Source: Thermoleptolyngbya sichuanensis A183 | GTDB lineage: Bacteria > Cyanobacteriota > Cyanobacteriia > Elainellales > Elainellaceae | Reading direction: 5' to 3' | NCBI RefSeq assembly: GCF_013177315.1 | Contig: NZ_CP053661.1 | Span: 992,001-1,056,000, forward strand | DNA: 64,000 bases | Shown: one piece after another, positions 34,534 through 43,351 of the stretch | How the letters are laid out: every line of letters begins with the position of its first letter | Position numbering within the stretch: the first letter of the stretch is position 1 | The notes under the pieces: model-generated | The model's database searches: none | Told to the model about the DNA's origin: nothing | Seen by the model: only the letters and a program-made list of their open reading frames with translations | Program-made: the position numbers and the translations under genes

Positions 34534-35400
34534 ATGGATCAGCAACTGGTGCAGCTTTTGGTAAATGGCGTGGCGGTGGGCAGCGTCATTGCGCTGGCGG
34601 CGGTGGGGCTGACGCTGACCTACGGCATTTTGCGGCTGGCAAACTTTGCCCACGGTGACCTGATGACGCTGGGTGCCTATCTGACGCTGACAGCCAATCT
34701 CAATGGCGTGAATATCTGGCTGTCGATCTTGATTGGGGCGGTGCTGACGATTGGGGTGGCGTTGCTGTGCGAAAAGCTGCTGTGGTCGCCCATGCGCGAT
34801 CGCCGCGCCTCGTCTACCACGCTGATTATTATTTCCATCGGGCTGGCGCTGTTTTTGCGAAACGGCATTACGCTGCTGTGGGGCCCCGAAAACCAGCGCT
34901 ATGACCTGCCCGTGGCGACGGCGCTGGATGTGTTTGGCGTGCGGATTGCGCCGACGCGGCTGATTGTGGTGGGGCTGGCGATTTTGGCGATCGCCGCTCT
35001 GCACTACCTGCTGCAACATACCAAAATTGGCAAAGCCATGCGGGCCGTTGCTGACAACACCGACCTGGCGCGGGTATCCGGCATCAACGTCGATTGGGTG
35101 GTGATTTGGACGTGGGTGCTGGCGGCGGGGCTGACGGCGATCGCCGGGGGCATGTTTGGGCTGATTACGGCTGTGCGGCCAAACATGGGCTGGTTTTTGA
35201 TTATGCCGATGTTTGCCTCGGTGATTTTGGGCGGCATTGGCAATCCCTACGGGGCGATCGCCGGGGCTTATATCATCGGCATCGCGCAGGAACTTAGCAC
35301 CTACGTTTTGCCCTCGGAGTATAAGCTGGGTGTGGCGCTGATGGTGATGATTCTGGTGCTGCTGGTGCGGCCGCAGGGGCTATTTCGCGGCATGATCTGA
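34534..35400 (+). CDS. Branched-chain/neutral amino acid ABC transporter permease (LivH/NatD type)
   Basis: Inner-membrane permease of 288 residues. It has about eight membrane spans, with the family signatures GLTLTYGILRLANFAHGDLMTLGAYL near the N-terminus, the cytosolic coupling loop KIGKAMRAVADNTDLARVSGINVD, and the late VILGGIGNPYGAIAGAYIIGIAQ. This loop docks to the ATPase in the complex. The match is to LivH; in cyanobacteria the counterpart is NatD of the neutral amino acid system. No other subunit of the system is nearby, which is common for Nat genes. The start at 34534 is chosen because upstream residues (NPLLSNRSSLTKKRLAK) overlap the previous gene and do not look conserved. Confidence 0.93.
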   Translation: MDQQLVQLLVNGVAVGSVIALAAVGLTLTYGILRLANFAHGDLMTLGAYLTLTANLNGVNIWLSILIGAVLTIGVALLCEKLLWSPMRDRRASSTTLIIISIGLALFLRNGITLLWGPENQRYDLPVATALDVFGVRIAPTRLIVVGLAILAIAALHYLLQHTKIGKAMRAVADNTDLARVSGINVDWVVIWTWVLAAGLTAIAGGMFGLITAVRPNMGWFLIMPMFASVILGGIGNPYGAIAGAYIIGIAQELSTYVLPSEYKLGVALMVMILVLLVRPQGLFRGMI

Positions 35401-35477
35401 GTCGATTGACTATCTGAGATTGACTATCTGAGTTGATTGACCTGAGTTGATTGACCTGAGTCGATTGACCAAATTGA

Positions 35478-36890
35478 CTAAATTAATTGCTCCAGCGCCG
35501 CTTGCAGATCTTGCGTGAGTTCCGCAACGGCCCGCTTTGCTGAGGTGTGATCCCGCTGATAGTCCGAATGGCGATCGCTCACACAAATCGGCGTTCCCAC
35601 CGTCACGCGGCTCTGTCGCCAGCCCAAACGCGGACGGGCAGGCATGTCGTCGCCCTTGATCCGCGCCACCAGGTCAAACATCAGCAGCGCCATTTCGGCA
35701 AAGCGCTCCGCCGTGGGCTGTTCCTGGAGATAGTCGGCCGTCACTGCCACAAAGCTTTCCACCAGGCGCATGTGCCGCAGGCGAATTTCGGCTTCCTCCG
35801 CGCCCCAATCAGCCAGTCCGCGCTGGAATGGGGACAGAGCCGCGAAATCTGCGGGCAGGTCTTCTCGATAAATCGCGTTCCAGCCTGCTTCCTCTAGCCG
35901 ACGACAGCGGTCGATAATCGTGCCCTGCGCCTCCAGCCGAAAATGCGCTTCGGCAGCGCGGAGGGCGGCATCCAGCAGCGTCTCCAGCCGCCGTATCAGG
36001 TGTTGATTTGCGCTCTCGTCTAGTTCTGGCTTGGAATCGGCTTCAGGCGTTAGATACTGCGGATAGAAGCGATGATAGAATCCCTCCATTTCCGTCAGCA
36101 AGTGATCCGCCAGCCGCAGCACGCGCCGATAGCGAACGTCCTCCGTTGGTGTTTCGTCCTGCACCAGCGGCGGCAAGCCCGTGTCCTGCTCTAGCCGACT
36201 GAGCAGCCGATCGAGCTTTGGCCAGATGGGCTGCGGGTAGGTATAGCGAATGCCAATCGGCACGATGTAGACCTGTTCCGATCGCCCCTTCTTTCGCAAA
36301 TCCTCCGCACACCAAAAGCCCAACTGCGCCACGCCGGGTTCTAGCGGGCTGACGACTTCGCTATGCCCGTTGGTTGCGCCTTCGGGGGCGATCGCCAAGG
36401 GAAACTGTCCGTTGAGCAATAGCTCCCGCGCCGCCCGCAGACCTGTGCGATCCAGCCGCTTGCCCCGGTGAATCGGGATACCGCCCAGCCGCGAAAACAG
36501 CCAGCCCAGCCAGTCGCCCGCCCAGATGGTCATGCCCCGGTCGTAGATGAAGTGGGAATGCACGGGCGATCGCAGCGGAATGTCATGCTCTCGCGCCGCT
36601 TTGGGGACACCGCTGGACAGCAGATACAGCATAGAAAACGGATCGTCTACTTCTGGATGGCGGAATGCCAAGATGAATCGAACTTCACCCGCCTGAAACC
36701 GCTGATAAAGCAACGCCAGTTCTTTGGCGTTCACAACCTCGACATGGGAAATTCCCGTCGGCAGCCACGGACGAACACGGAGCCGAAACAAGAGCGGTAA
36801 TGCCGCTCGCATCGCCATTAGCACCGCTGGATTGAAGCGCTGGGGAATAAACAAAAGCGCCGGAAATGCACGATGTTTTGAACAAGACAC
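35478..36890 (-). CDS. PlsC-type glycerolipid acyltransferase
   Basis: Protein of 470 residues with an acyltransferase domain at about 70-260. The HxxxxD catalytic motif is seen as RHPEVDD, followed by the IPIHRGKRLDRTG block and the APEGATNGHSE block, the phosphate-binding part of the family. The C-terminal 210 residues are a helical extension (RLETLLDAALRAAEAHFRLEAQG, FVAVTADYLQEQPTAERFAEMALLMFDLV) longer than in simple PlsC enzymes. It probably acylates a lysophospholipid or glycerol phosphate at the membrane. Which step it performs is not clear. The start is GTG at 36890; a start at MAMRAALPLLFRLRV is an alternative. Confidence 0.88.
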   Translation of the reverse strand: MSCSKHRAFPALLFIPQRFNPAVLMAMRAALPLLFRLRVRPWLPTGISHVEVVNAKELALLYQRFQAGEVRFILAFRHPEVDDPFSMLYLLSSGVPKAAREHDIPLRSPVHSHFIYDRGMTIWAGDWLGWLFSRLGGIPIHRGKRLDRTGLRAARELLLNGQFPLAIAPEGATNGHSEVVSPLEPGVAQLGFWCAEDLRKKGRSEQVYIVPIGIRYTYPQPIWPKLDRLLSRLEQDTGLPPLVQDETPTEDVRYRRVLRLADHLLTEMEGFYHRFYPQYLTPEADSKPELDESANQHLIRRLETLLDAALRAAEAHFRLEAQGTIIDRCRRLEEAGWNAIYREDLPADFAALSPFQRGLADWGAEEAEIRLRHMRLVESFVAVTADYLQEQPTAERFAEMALLMFDLVARIKGDDMPARPRLGWRQSRVTVGTPICVSDRHSDYQRDHTSAKRAVAELTQDLQAALEQLI

Positions 36891-36967
36891 GTTCTTTCTG
36901 ACCTTTGGCTTATGCGAAGCGCGACGTGAGCTAGGTTAACAATACTGGATCAAAACCGTTGTCAATA

Positions 36968-37003
36968 CAAGGCCCCACGCTTCTGTCAGAAACGGGGGCC
37001 TTG
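36968..37003 (-). terminator. Terminator-like hairpin after the coiled-coil gene
   Basis: A 9-bp perfect stem, CAAGGCCCC with GGGGCCTTG, and an 18-base loop lie 31 bp beyond the stop of the minus-strand gene at 37034. The following bases on that strand are only weakly T-rich, so termination strength is unclear. Confidence 0.6.
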
Positions 37004-37033
37004 AGGGTGTCAGAGAATCAGTCGGCTCAGCGA

Positions 37034-37792
37034 TTAGCGCAGGGCGCTGTTCACGATTTGCTGCAGTTGGGCTTTAATTTCGGCTTCTTTCTGCGCGATA
37101 GTTGTGCCCAAGTCAGCGGCTTTTTCTTCCAGTTCCACTTGCTTGAAGTGTTTTGCCTCGTTGCCTAGGGTTTCGCCTTTGGTTTTGGCGTTGGCATACC
37201 AGGTTTGCGCCGTTTCAAGCTGACGCTTCACTTCTTCGTAGCGATCGCCATAGCGCTCTTGCAGACGACTATCTAGTTCTGCAAGCTGCTGCTTCAGATG
37301 GTTATAGCGCTGCTGAAAAATATCAAACACTTCTCGCTCCTTCACTGCGTTTACAACCAGATCAATTAGCACCTTGAAGGGGGTTTTGGTGGTGGCTTCG
37401 GCCTCTGGCAGATCAACGGTTGCCAGGGCCACGGTGACTTCCTCTTCAAACTGGCGATCGGTTTGATCCAGTGTTTGCTGGAGGTCGTCGATCTGGGTTT
37501 GGGCCTGGGCGATCGCCTCTCGGTGAAATTCGCCAATGCCTTCTACCACGCCTTCCACCGAGGCCGCCATCTCTTCGGTGCGGGTCGTCGCGCGATCGCG
37601 CACCACGGCAAACACCGCTGTCAAAGCATCTTTGGCGATCGCCTTCAGTTCGCCTGTCCCTTGAGACACTTCTGCCGCTGCTTCTGAAACCGCAGCCTTC
37701 ACAATCTCCCGAATCCGCTCTGCCCGCAGGCCGCCCTCAGACTTGGCCTTTTGCAAATCTTCCTGAATGCGCTCTTTTAATGAATTTGTCAT
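37034..37792 (-). CDS. Coiled-coil hypothetical protein
   Basis: Protein of 252 residues from ATG 37792 (MTNSLKERIQEDLQKAKSEGG), with GGGAAAA upstream. Almost the whole length is predicted helical with heptad-like spacing. It has an alanine-rich part (VKAAVSEAAAEVSQGTGELKAIAKDALTAVFAVVRD), a second coiled segment (AQTQIDDLQQTLDQTDRQFEEEV), and a third segment (QQRYNHLKQQLAELDSRLQERYG) before the closing TIAQKEAEIKAQLQQIVNSA. There is no membrane span or signal. I recognise it as a cyanobacteria-type conserved hypothetical that is sometimes mislabelled histidine kinase, but no kinase motif is present. Confidence 0.8.
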   Translation of the reverse strand: MTNSLKERIQEDLQKAKSEGGLRAERIREIVKAAVSEAAAEVSQGTGELKAIAKDALTAVFAVVRDRATTRTEEMAASVEGVVEGIGEFHREAIAQAQTQIDDLQQTLDQTDRQFEEEVTVALATVDLPEAEATTKTPFKVLIDLVVNAVKEREVFDIFQQRYNHLKQQLAELDSRLQERYGDRYEEVKRQLETAQTWYANAKTKGETLGNEAKHFKQVELEEKAADLGTTIAQKEAEIKAQLQQIVNSALR

Positions 37793-38001
37793 GGCTTTTC
37801 CCAACCAAACGCAACGTCATCATCGGGCAGACGCAAATCCCGCAGTTCTCTACCCAACAGATCCATCCTGGCGCGTTTATGGGCTGAAAGGGCTGATTTT
37901 GCATTAGGGATAGCCCTACTGAGGAGGGGGGAAAGCCGATGGAGGTTTTGGATTTTGGGTTTTGGATTTTGGGTGCTGGATTTTGGGTGTTGGATTTTGG
38001 C

Positions 38002-38091
38002 AGGACTTACGCACTTGCGATAAGTCTTCTGGGTTTTGGACGATTTCTCGCGGGCGCAGCCCGCGAGAAATCGTCCAACTGCATAAGTCCT
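38002..38091 (-). repeat. 90-bp inverted-repeat element, copy F
   Basis: Best preserved reverse-orientation copy. The ends are AGGACTTACGCA and TGCATAAGTCCT. The hairpin is GGACGATTTCTCGCGGGC / GCCCGCGAGAAATCGTCC around GCA. It lies between two divergent genes (37034-37792 and 38348-40120). The 555-bp gap also contains tandem ATTTTGGGT words at about 37947-37995, a weak duplicated TTCAAGCGCATCTGG near 38320-38349, and no gene. Confidence 0.88.
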
Positions 38092-38347
38092 ATTTAGATT
38101 TTGGGGTTTGGATGTTGGAGGCGTTTGGCTGGAGCGTTGAAGGGAAAAGGGATTGGGCGCTCGTTCTTTGAGCCGTCAAAGTATTTCTTTACAAAAAATT
38201 CTGTTTTCGATTGTGAAAGCTGTATGAAGCTTGCAGTTCCCGTTACATTTTTTCACGCCTGAGCCAAAAAGAAATCTGTGCGGTTCTCTGATGCGTACTT
38301 TGGCGTAGGGCACACAAATTCAAGCGCATCTGGTTCAAGCGCATCTG

Positions 38348-40120
38348 GTGAATCAACAGTCACAGCTTGCAATTTCTACTGCAACCTCAACTGCAATCTC
38401 AACCAATCTCAACAAGGTGAAAGCGCCCATGCAAAATAGCCAATCGGTCTGGCAACAGCTCAAGCAGCAGCAAATCACCTGTGAGCAGGCGCTTGGTCTG
38501 CTGGTCAATCGACAGGGAATCGTAAATTTGCGGCTGCTCGACCCGGAAGTGAGTACGCGCTTTTGGCGAGGGTTTGGCGATTGCACGCAGGCCCCGCCCG
38601 TCGTGCCACTGCTGCTCTGGCGCAATTGCTACTACCTGGGTAGCCCCATCGCGCCAATGCCGGAAGTGGTGCAGCAAATGGGCGATCGCCTCAATGCCAG
38701 CATCGAAATCATCCCCATCGCCGAAAAGAGCTATCGCCAGTGGTATCGCCTGCAAGCCCTCACTGCCAAGCGCATGAGCAAATCGGGCGCGATTCATCTG
38801 GCGGCCGGGCAATCGGACACCGAAGATCTGACCGAAGTCGCCGAACTGCATCTGTCGCATGTCAACAACCAGATCGAGCGCATCCGCACGCTGATCGCCA
38901 GCGCCCTCCGCAACCGCGCCAGCGACATCCACCTAGAACCCTCTGCCGACGGGCTAGCGGTGCGCTTTCGCATTGATGGCATTTTGCGACACGTCACCAC
39001 GCTGCCGCCCGACATCAGCCGCAAGGTCATCGTCGCTCTCAAGGTAATGTGCGAAATGGACATTGCCGAGAGCCGCCGCCCCCAGGACGGGCGCATCAGC
39101 GAAAAATACATGGCTGGACAGCAGGAAGAAGGGCTGGATCTGCGCGTCAGCACGCTGCCCTGCATCAGCGGGGTAAAAACAGAACCCAGCGAAAAGGCGG
39201 TGCTGCGGCTCTTGCGCCAGCAAAACACCTTCCAGACCATTGCCGATTTGGGCTTTTCGGACACCGCACGGGAGATTTACGAAAGCTGGCTGCGGGAGCC
39301 GCAGGGGTTGGTCATCTTCACGGGCCCTACTGGATCGGGCAAAACCAGCACGCTGTATACGAGTCTGCTGGCGATCGCCACCGAATCCGTCAACATCGTT
39401 ACCGTCGAAGACCCGGTGGAATACGTCCTCCCCGGCATCACGCAAACCCAGGTGCATGAGGCCGCAGGCATGACCTTCGCCGCCGGCCTGCGGGCCATCC
39501 TGCGGCAAGACCCCGACATCATCATGGTGGGCGAAATCCGCGACAGCGAAACGGCAGAAACCGCCGTCCGCTCCGCCCTCACCGGCCACTTGGTTCTCAC
39601 CACGCTGCACACCAACGATGCCATCGGCGCGATTCCCCGCCTGCAGGACATCGGCCCCGACCCTGGCCTGATCAGCGACGCGCTGCTGGGCATCGTGGCT
39701 CAGCGCCTCGTCCGCAAGGTCTGTCCCCACTGCGCCGAACCCCACACGCCTACGCCTGCTGACCTGAAGCTGCTGGGCCTGCGCCCCGACGAGGCCAACC
39801 TCCAGGGCTGGCGAAAAGGGCGCGGCTGTGTCCAGTGTTTCCAGTCGGGCTATTTGGGACGCGAGGCGGTGATCGAGCTACTGAACGTAGACGACACTGT
39901 GCGGCAGATTATCTACGAAGGCAACCTGACCCAACTGCGCCGCTATCTGGCAGAGAGCCAGTTTGAGTCGTTCCGTGTGGCTGCGATTCAAAAGGTGACG
40001 CAGGGCATCACCACGGTCGAAGAGGTGCGGCGGGTGCTGCCCCACAGCGCCTTTTTCCGTCGAGTTACTCAACCCCTGCCGCCGCGTCCGGCTGGTGCGT
40101 CGCTGTTGAAAACGGGGTAA
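38348..40120 (+). CDS. GspE/PilB-type secretion ATPase
   Basis: Hexameric ATPase of type IV pili or type II secretion, 590 residues. The N-terminal domain covers about 30-150. The ATPase core has the Walker A motif GPTGSGKTST at 326-335, the Asp-box region VNIVTVEDPVEYVLPG, the Walker B segment DIIMVGEIRDSETAETA, and the His-box HLVLTTLHTNDAIGAI. A zinc-knuckle with two CxxC pairs follows (CPHC and CVQC). Its length and a shortened N-domain resemble the second PilB-like paralogue of cyanobacteria rather than the main pilus motor, so the partner machinery is uncertain. The start is a GTG; an internal ATG (MQNSQSVWQQL) at 38429 is an alternative, since the first 27 residues are threonine/serine repeats. 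Confidence 0.94.
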   Translation: MNQQSQLAISTATSTAISTNLNKVKAPMQNSQSVWQQLKQQQITCEQALGLLVNRQGIVNLRLLDPEVSTRFWRGFGDCTQAPPVVPLLLWRNCYYLGSPIAPMPEVVQQMGDRLNASIEIIPIAEKSYRQWYRLQALTAKRMSKSGAIHLAAGQSDTEDLTEVAELHLSHVNNQIERIRTLIASALRNRASDIHLEPSADGLAVRFRIDGILRHVTTLPPDISRKVIVALKVMCEMDIAESRRPQDGRISEKYMAGQQEEGLDLRVSTLPCISGVKTEPSEKAVLRLLRQQNTFQTIADLGFSDTAREIYESWLREPQGLVIFTGPTGSGKTSTLYTSLLAIATESVNIVTVEDPVEYVLPGITQTQVHEAAGMTFAAGLRAILRQDPDIIMVGEIRDSETAETAVRSALTGHLVLTTLHTNDAIGAIPRLQDIGPDPGLISDALLGIVAQRLVRKVCPHCAEPHTPTPADLKLLGLRPDEANLQGWRKGRGCVQCFQSGYLGREAVIELLNVDDTVRQIIYEGNLTQLRRYLAESQFESFRVAAIQKVTQGITTVEEVRRVLPHSAFFRRVTQPLPPRPAGASLLKTG

Positions 40121-40150
40121 AGCGGCGTGGAAAGGGGCAGGAGTCTGGGG

Positions 40151-41293
40151 TCAGGAGGCCTGGGTCAGGAGTTGGTTGAGCGTTTGGTTGAAGGTGTCGC
40201 GGCCGTAGCGGGCGATCGCCCTTCGCCTTAGTTCGGCGGGCTGGTAGAGCAGCGGGTTGGGGTAAGCGCCCTGCAAGATCTGGATCAGGGTGCGGGCGAT
40301 CGCCTCGTGATCTGTTGGGTCTACCAGCGCCCCCAGTTCTCCCTGGGCCAGCGCATCGGTTGCGCCGTCTTGGTTGCCGCCTAGGGCGGGTTTGCCGCAG
40401 GCGATCGCCTCCAAATACACAATCCCAAAGCCCTCGCCCTGGCTGGGCATGGCAAATACGTCGCACAGGTTGTAGTGGTCGCAAAGTTCGGCATCGGGCA
40501 CAAACCCCGCCAGCGTGACGCAATCTTGCAGCCCCAGTTCTGCAATTCGCGCCTCGATGCGGGGGCGATCGCCGCCTTTGCCCACCAGCACATAATGCAC
40601 CTGCGGCAGCACCCGGCGAACGAGGGGCAGCGCAGACAGGACAGCTTCGTACCCCTTGTGGCGATCGCCGCCCACCAGCCGCGCCACCGTCAGCACGACG
40701 GGCTGATCTGGCTGCAACCCGTAGCGCTGGAGTAGGTAATCGGGCTTGGGCGCGGGGCGAAATCGCTGCGCGTCGATCGTGCAGGGCAAAAGGGCAACCC
40801 TGGCGGGGTCAAGCTGCTGTTCTCTGAGCAGGCGATCGCGCGTGTAGCCGCTGATGGAAACAATCCGGTCAGCAGCGTGCAGGGCGGCTTTTTGCAGCGG
40901 ATTTTGCACGTTCCACGCATCAATGCCGTAGGTAAAAATCCAGTAGGGGATGCCCGCCAGTCGCCGCAGCATCAGCGCCACGGGCGCGAAGTGCAGGTGG
41001 CCACAGAGAATCAGATCGGGGCGATCGCCCAGCGCCGCCGTCATTAGGCTTGCGGCAAACCCTGGTGTTTTCGCTGCATCGGGCAGCGCTCCAAAATAGC
41101 GAAAAGTAAGATTGGATAACTTATCCAGGTCGCCATTTCCCGCCCGATCGCGCTTGTTGAAGACGATCGTGTGGCAATAGGGCTGGCTGGCGATCGCCCG
41201 CAGCAGGTCTTGCAAATAGCGCTGGATGCCGCCCTGAAACTCGAACAGGTTGGGAACCCAGCAGTGGAGCCGCTGTTCTGCTTCAGGCTTCAC
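40151..41293 (-). CDS. Glycosyltransferase, family 4 type (GT-B fold)
   Basis: Protein of 380 residues starting at GTG 41293 (MKPEAEQRLHCWVPNLFE). The frame is open further upstream but there overlaps the methyltransferase gene and is not coding. The GT-B signs are the N-terminal GGIQRYLQDLLRAI, the acceptor-domain CGHLHFAPVALMLRRLAGIPYWIFTYG, and the donor domain with VVLTVARLVGGDRHKGYEAVLSALP, then VGKGGDRPRIEARI, and MPSQGEGFGIVYLEAIACGKP, which contains the Glu-x7-Glu motif of family 4. Substrate unknown; a role in exopolysaccharide or lipid glycosylation is likely. The start overlaps the stop of the methyltransferase by GTGA, so translation is probably coupled. Confidence 0.92.
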   Translation of the reverse strand: MKPEAEQRLHCWVPNLFEFQGGIQRYLQDLLRAIASQPYCHTIVFNKRDRAGNGDLDKLSNLTFRYFGALPDAAKTPGFAASLMTAALGDRPDLILCGHLHFAPVALMLRRLAGIPYWIFTYGIDAWNVQNPLQKAALHAADRIVSISGYTRDRLLREQQLDPARVALLPCTIDAQRFRPAPKPDYLLQRYGLQPDQPVVLTVARLVGGDRHKGYEAVLSALPLVRRVLPQVHYVLVGKGGDRPRIEARIAELGLQDCVTLAGFVPDAELCDHYNLCDVFAMPSQGEGFGIVYLEAIACGKPALGGNQDGATDALAQGELGALVDPTDHEAIARTLIQILQGAYPNPLLYQPAELRRRAIARYGRDTFNQTLNQLLTQAS

Positions 41294-41958
41294 TTGCGGA
41301 TGACCCAGTGAAAAATGTGCCAGAACTTTGCTTCGCCCAGCGCTGTGGTTCCTGGATGCGCCTCTTCCTCGAATTGCTCGATGGTGAAGGACTGGAGCAG
41401 CGCTTCCGCCTGCGGCCGCGTGAGGTGGGTCATGTGGTCGTAGGCGGCCCAGGAGTCGCGATCGCCAAATAGCTGCCCACACATCCGCCCGCCAGGTCGC
41501 AGCGCGTGGGTTAGCGTTTGCCAGAGGGCAGGAAACTGATCCGGTGGGCAGAAGGGCAGGCAAAAGCTGGCGTTAATCAAGTCTAGATCAGCAGGTAAGA
41601 TAAGCTGCTCAAACCGCTGTACGTGAGTTTCCAGGCGAAGTTCGGCAAGCGCTGCCTGGAGGTCTGGGCGCGACTGCAAGCGGGCGATCGCCTCCGGTTC
41701 CCCATCTACCGCCAGCACGCGCCAGCCCCGCCGCACCAGTTCCACCGTGTCGCGCCCTTCGCCGCAGCCCAAATCCACCGCATACCCTACAAAGCGTTCA
41801 ACTCTAGCCTCTTTCGCCTCCGCATCAAACAAACTGAGCGATCGCAGCAGCGTTTCTCGCGGCGGACGACCCGCCATCAGGTCGTAATAGTCGCTCCAGG
41901 TGTGGGGACTGTCGGGATGGCTAACGGGCAGCGGGGCAGCGTTGGGCGGGTTGGCCAT
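41290..41958 (-). CDS. SAM-dependent methyltransferase
   Basis: Protein of 222 residues from the ATG at 41958 (MANPPNAAPLPV). A longer version would start at 42057 but the added residues look unrelated. The class I methyltransferase motif I is AVDLGCGEGRDTVEL near residues 58-72, followed by acidic motif II in RVLAVDGEPEAIARL. The post-motif segment FEQLILPADLDLINASFCLPFCPPDQFP is typical of small-molecule methyltransferases. The target is not evident. The stop codon TGA overlaps the GTG start of the glycosyltransferase that follows, so both act in one unit, perhaps sugar modification. Confidence 0.9.
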   Translation of the reverse strand: MANPPNAAPLPVSHPDSPHTWSDYYDLMAGRPPRETLLRSLSLFDAEAKEARVERFVGYAVDLGCGEGRDTVELVRRGWRVLAVDGEPEAIARLQSRPDLQAALAELRLETHVQRFEQLILPADLDLINASFCLPFCPPDQFPALWQTLTHALRPGGRMCGQLFGDRDSWAAYDHMTHLTRPQAEALLQSFTIEQFEEEAHPGTTALGEAKFWHIFHWVIRK

Positions 41959-42059
41959 AGATTTGGAGGATTCAGAGCAAACGGCGTGAACATCCTGGTT
42001 ATAGCATTGCCGCTTCCCCTGTGATTCTCTACAGCGTAAACACAAGTCTATACTCATCG

Positions 42060-42181
42060 GCGATGCTGTGTCCCCCCTGACCCCTTGAAGCAGGGGGAGC
42101 CGAACCCGGCGTGGCTCGAAGCAGGGAAAACTGGATCGGAAGTCCCCCTTATCAAGGGGGATTTAGGGGGATCTTTCAAAG
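42060..42181. repeat. GC-run hairpin repeats upstream of the GH108 gene
   Basis: Hairpins built from runs of C and G occur here. One is TCCCCCTTATCAAGGGGGA at 42143-42161, followed by GATTTAGGGGGATC. The words CCCCTTGAAGCAGGGGGA near 42079-42100 form another. Similar sequences occur in the 234-bp element at 23.1 kb, so this may be a relic of that family. No gene is present. Confidence 0.5.
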
Positions 42182-42225
42182 CCTTACGCAAAAATCGAGA
42201 TGTGTGTACACGGTAGCCTGTGATT

Positions 42226-43338
42226 TTAGGGCTGCTTCTGGGGCTGAATATACCTCAGCAGGTCGTTGTCCCGATCCAGCCAGCCTTGCAGAAACACGCG
42301 CTGGGACGGGTCGCGGGTGACGCGGCGATAGCGATAGTCCGTGCGGGCCTGGCAAAGCCGCTGGGCGAGATCTAGATGGGATGCCTGGGCAGTCGCCTGC
42401 TGGGTAACGGGGCCAAAGACGCGATCCACCCGCAAGCCCAAGATTTCTTGCAAAAACATCGTCGCGCCGCCCACGCCAAAATTAACCGCCGTGTCGAAAT
42501 GGGCGATCGCCAGTGGCCGCTGCATCATGCTACATTGCGCGGGCTGCCAGTAAAGCTGCTCATAAATGTCCCGCACTTCGTCTTCCGTAATCAGCCGCAC
42601 ACTCTGCACTGGCAGCCCTCTGCTCTGGCGATAGGCGCGATAGGTGGCAGTGGTGATGCCAAAATTCGTCTCGCCGCCGCAATCGGCTGGATGGTTCACA
42701 TAGCCCCCTTCCCACCGCAGCGTAAACCGCAGCGCCTCCTGAAAAACTTGTGCTTCCGTCAGCACAGGGCTGGGCGCAGGACGAAGGACGGGTTGGGGTG
42801 CAGGCTGGGCGATTGGCGCAGGGGTTGGATTGGGCGCGGGTTGGGCAATCGGCACGAGGCGCGAGGCAGGGATAGGGCTGGGCGCAGGCTGGGCGATCGG
42901 TGCAGGGGTTGGGTTGGGCGCGGGTTGGGCGATCGGCGTGGGGCGCGAGGCAGGGGTAGAGGTAGGGGCGGATTGGGCGATCGGCGCGGGGCGGGCGGCG
43001 GGAGCCGGACTGGTCGCGGGCGTTGGATTTGGGGCAGGTTGGGCGATCGGGGCCGGACTGGGCGCGGGTGCGGGCGGGGTGTGAACCGTGGGCAGGCTCA
43101 GCAGCAGGCTGGCCAACCGGGGCGATAGCTCGTCGGGGGGCAGCTGGTGTTGGGCAGCGAAGGCGCGGTAGGCCGCCTCCGTATGGGGGTTCCAGTCGCC
43201 TGTGGCAGTTCCAACCGGGTGCCCAATCCGGTTCAGCGAGGCCTGCACCGACTGCACCAGCGCCCGATTGCTGCGAATCGAGCCGATGGCGTAGCTAATT
43301 GTGTCGGCGGCGATCGCCCGCAGCGTCAGTCCATCCAT
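42226..43338 (-). CDS. Glycoside hydrolase family 108 muramidase with repetitive linker
   Basis: Protein of 370 residues. The N-terminal 95 residues resemble a peptidoglycan-binding fold (QSVQASLNRIGHPVGTATGDWNPHTEAAYRAFAAQHQLP). Residues about 105-190 are a proline/alanine linker with six units around PIAQPAPNPTPA. The C-terminal 170 residues are a GH108 lysozyme-like domain with the catalytic glutamate in RWEGGYVNHPADCGGETNFGIT, then LYWQPAQCSMMQRPLAIAHFDTAVNFG, and ending with a PG_binding_3-like part (ILGLRVDRVFGPVTQ). The domain is typical of phage endolysins, but no other phage gene is nearby and no signal peptide is seen. The likely role is cell wall remodelling or a domesticated endolysin. 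Confidence 0.9.
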   Translation of the reverse strand: MDGLTLRAIAADTISYAIGSIRSNRALVQSVQASLNRIGHPVGTATGDWNPHTEAAYRAFAAQHQLPPDELSPRLASLLLSLPTVHTPPAPAPSPAPIAQPAPNPTPATSPAPAARPAPIAQSAPTSTPASRPTPIAQPAPNPTPAPIAQPAPSPIPASRLVPIAQPAPNPTPAPIAQPAPQPVLRPAPSPVLTEAQVFQEALRFTLRWEGGYVNHPADCGGETNFGITTATYRAYRQSRGLPVQSVRLITEDEVRDIYEQLYWQPAQCSMMQRPLAIAHFDTAVNFGVGGATMFLQEILGLRVDRVFGPVTQQATAQASHLDLAQRLCQARTDYRYRRVTRDPSQRVFLQGWLDRDNDLLRYIQPQKQP

Positions 43339-43351
43339 CGGAACCGCCCTT

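Noticed and set aside
34534-35400. Urea transporter permease UrtB
   Set aside because: The length and signatures fit LivH/NatD better, and no urea transport or urease gene is nearby; a search would be needed to decide finally.
42226-43338. Prophage, because of the GH108 endolysin-type domain
   Set aside because: No capsid, portal, terminase, integrase or holin gene is near, and the neighbours are core metabolic genes.
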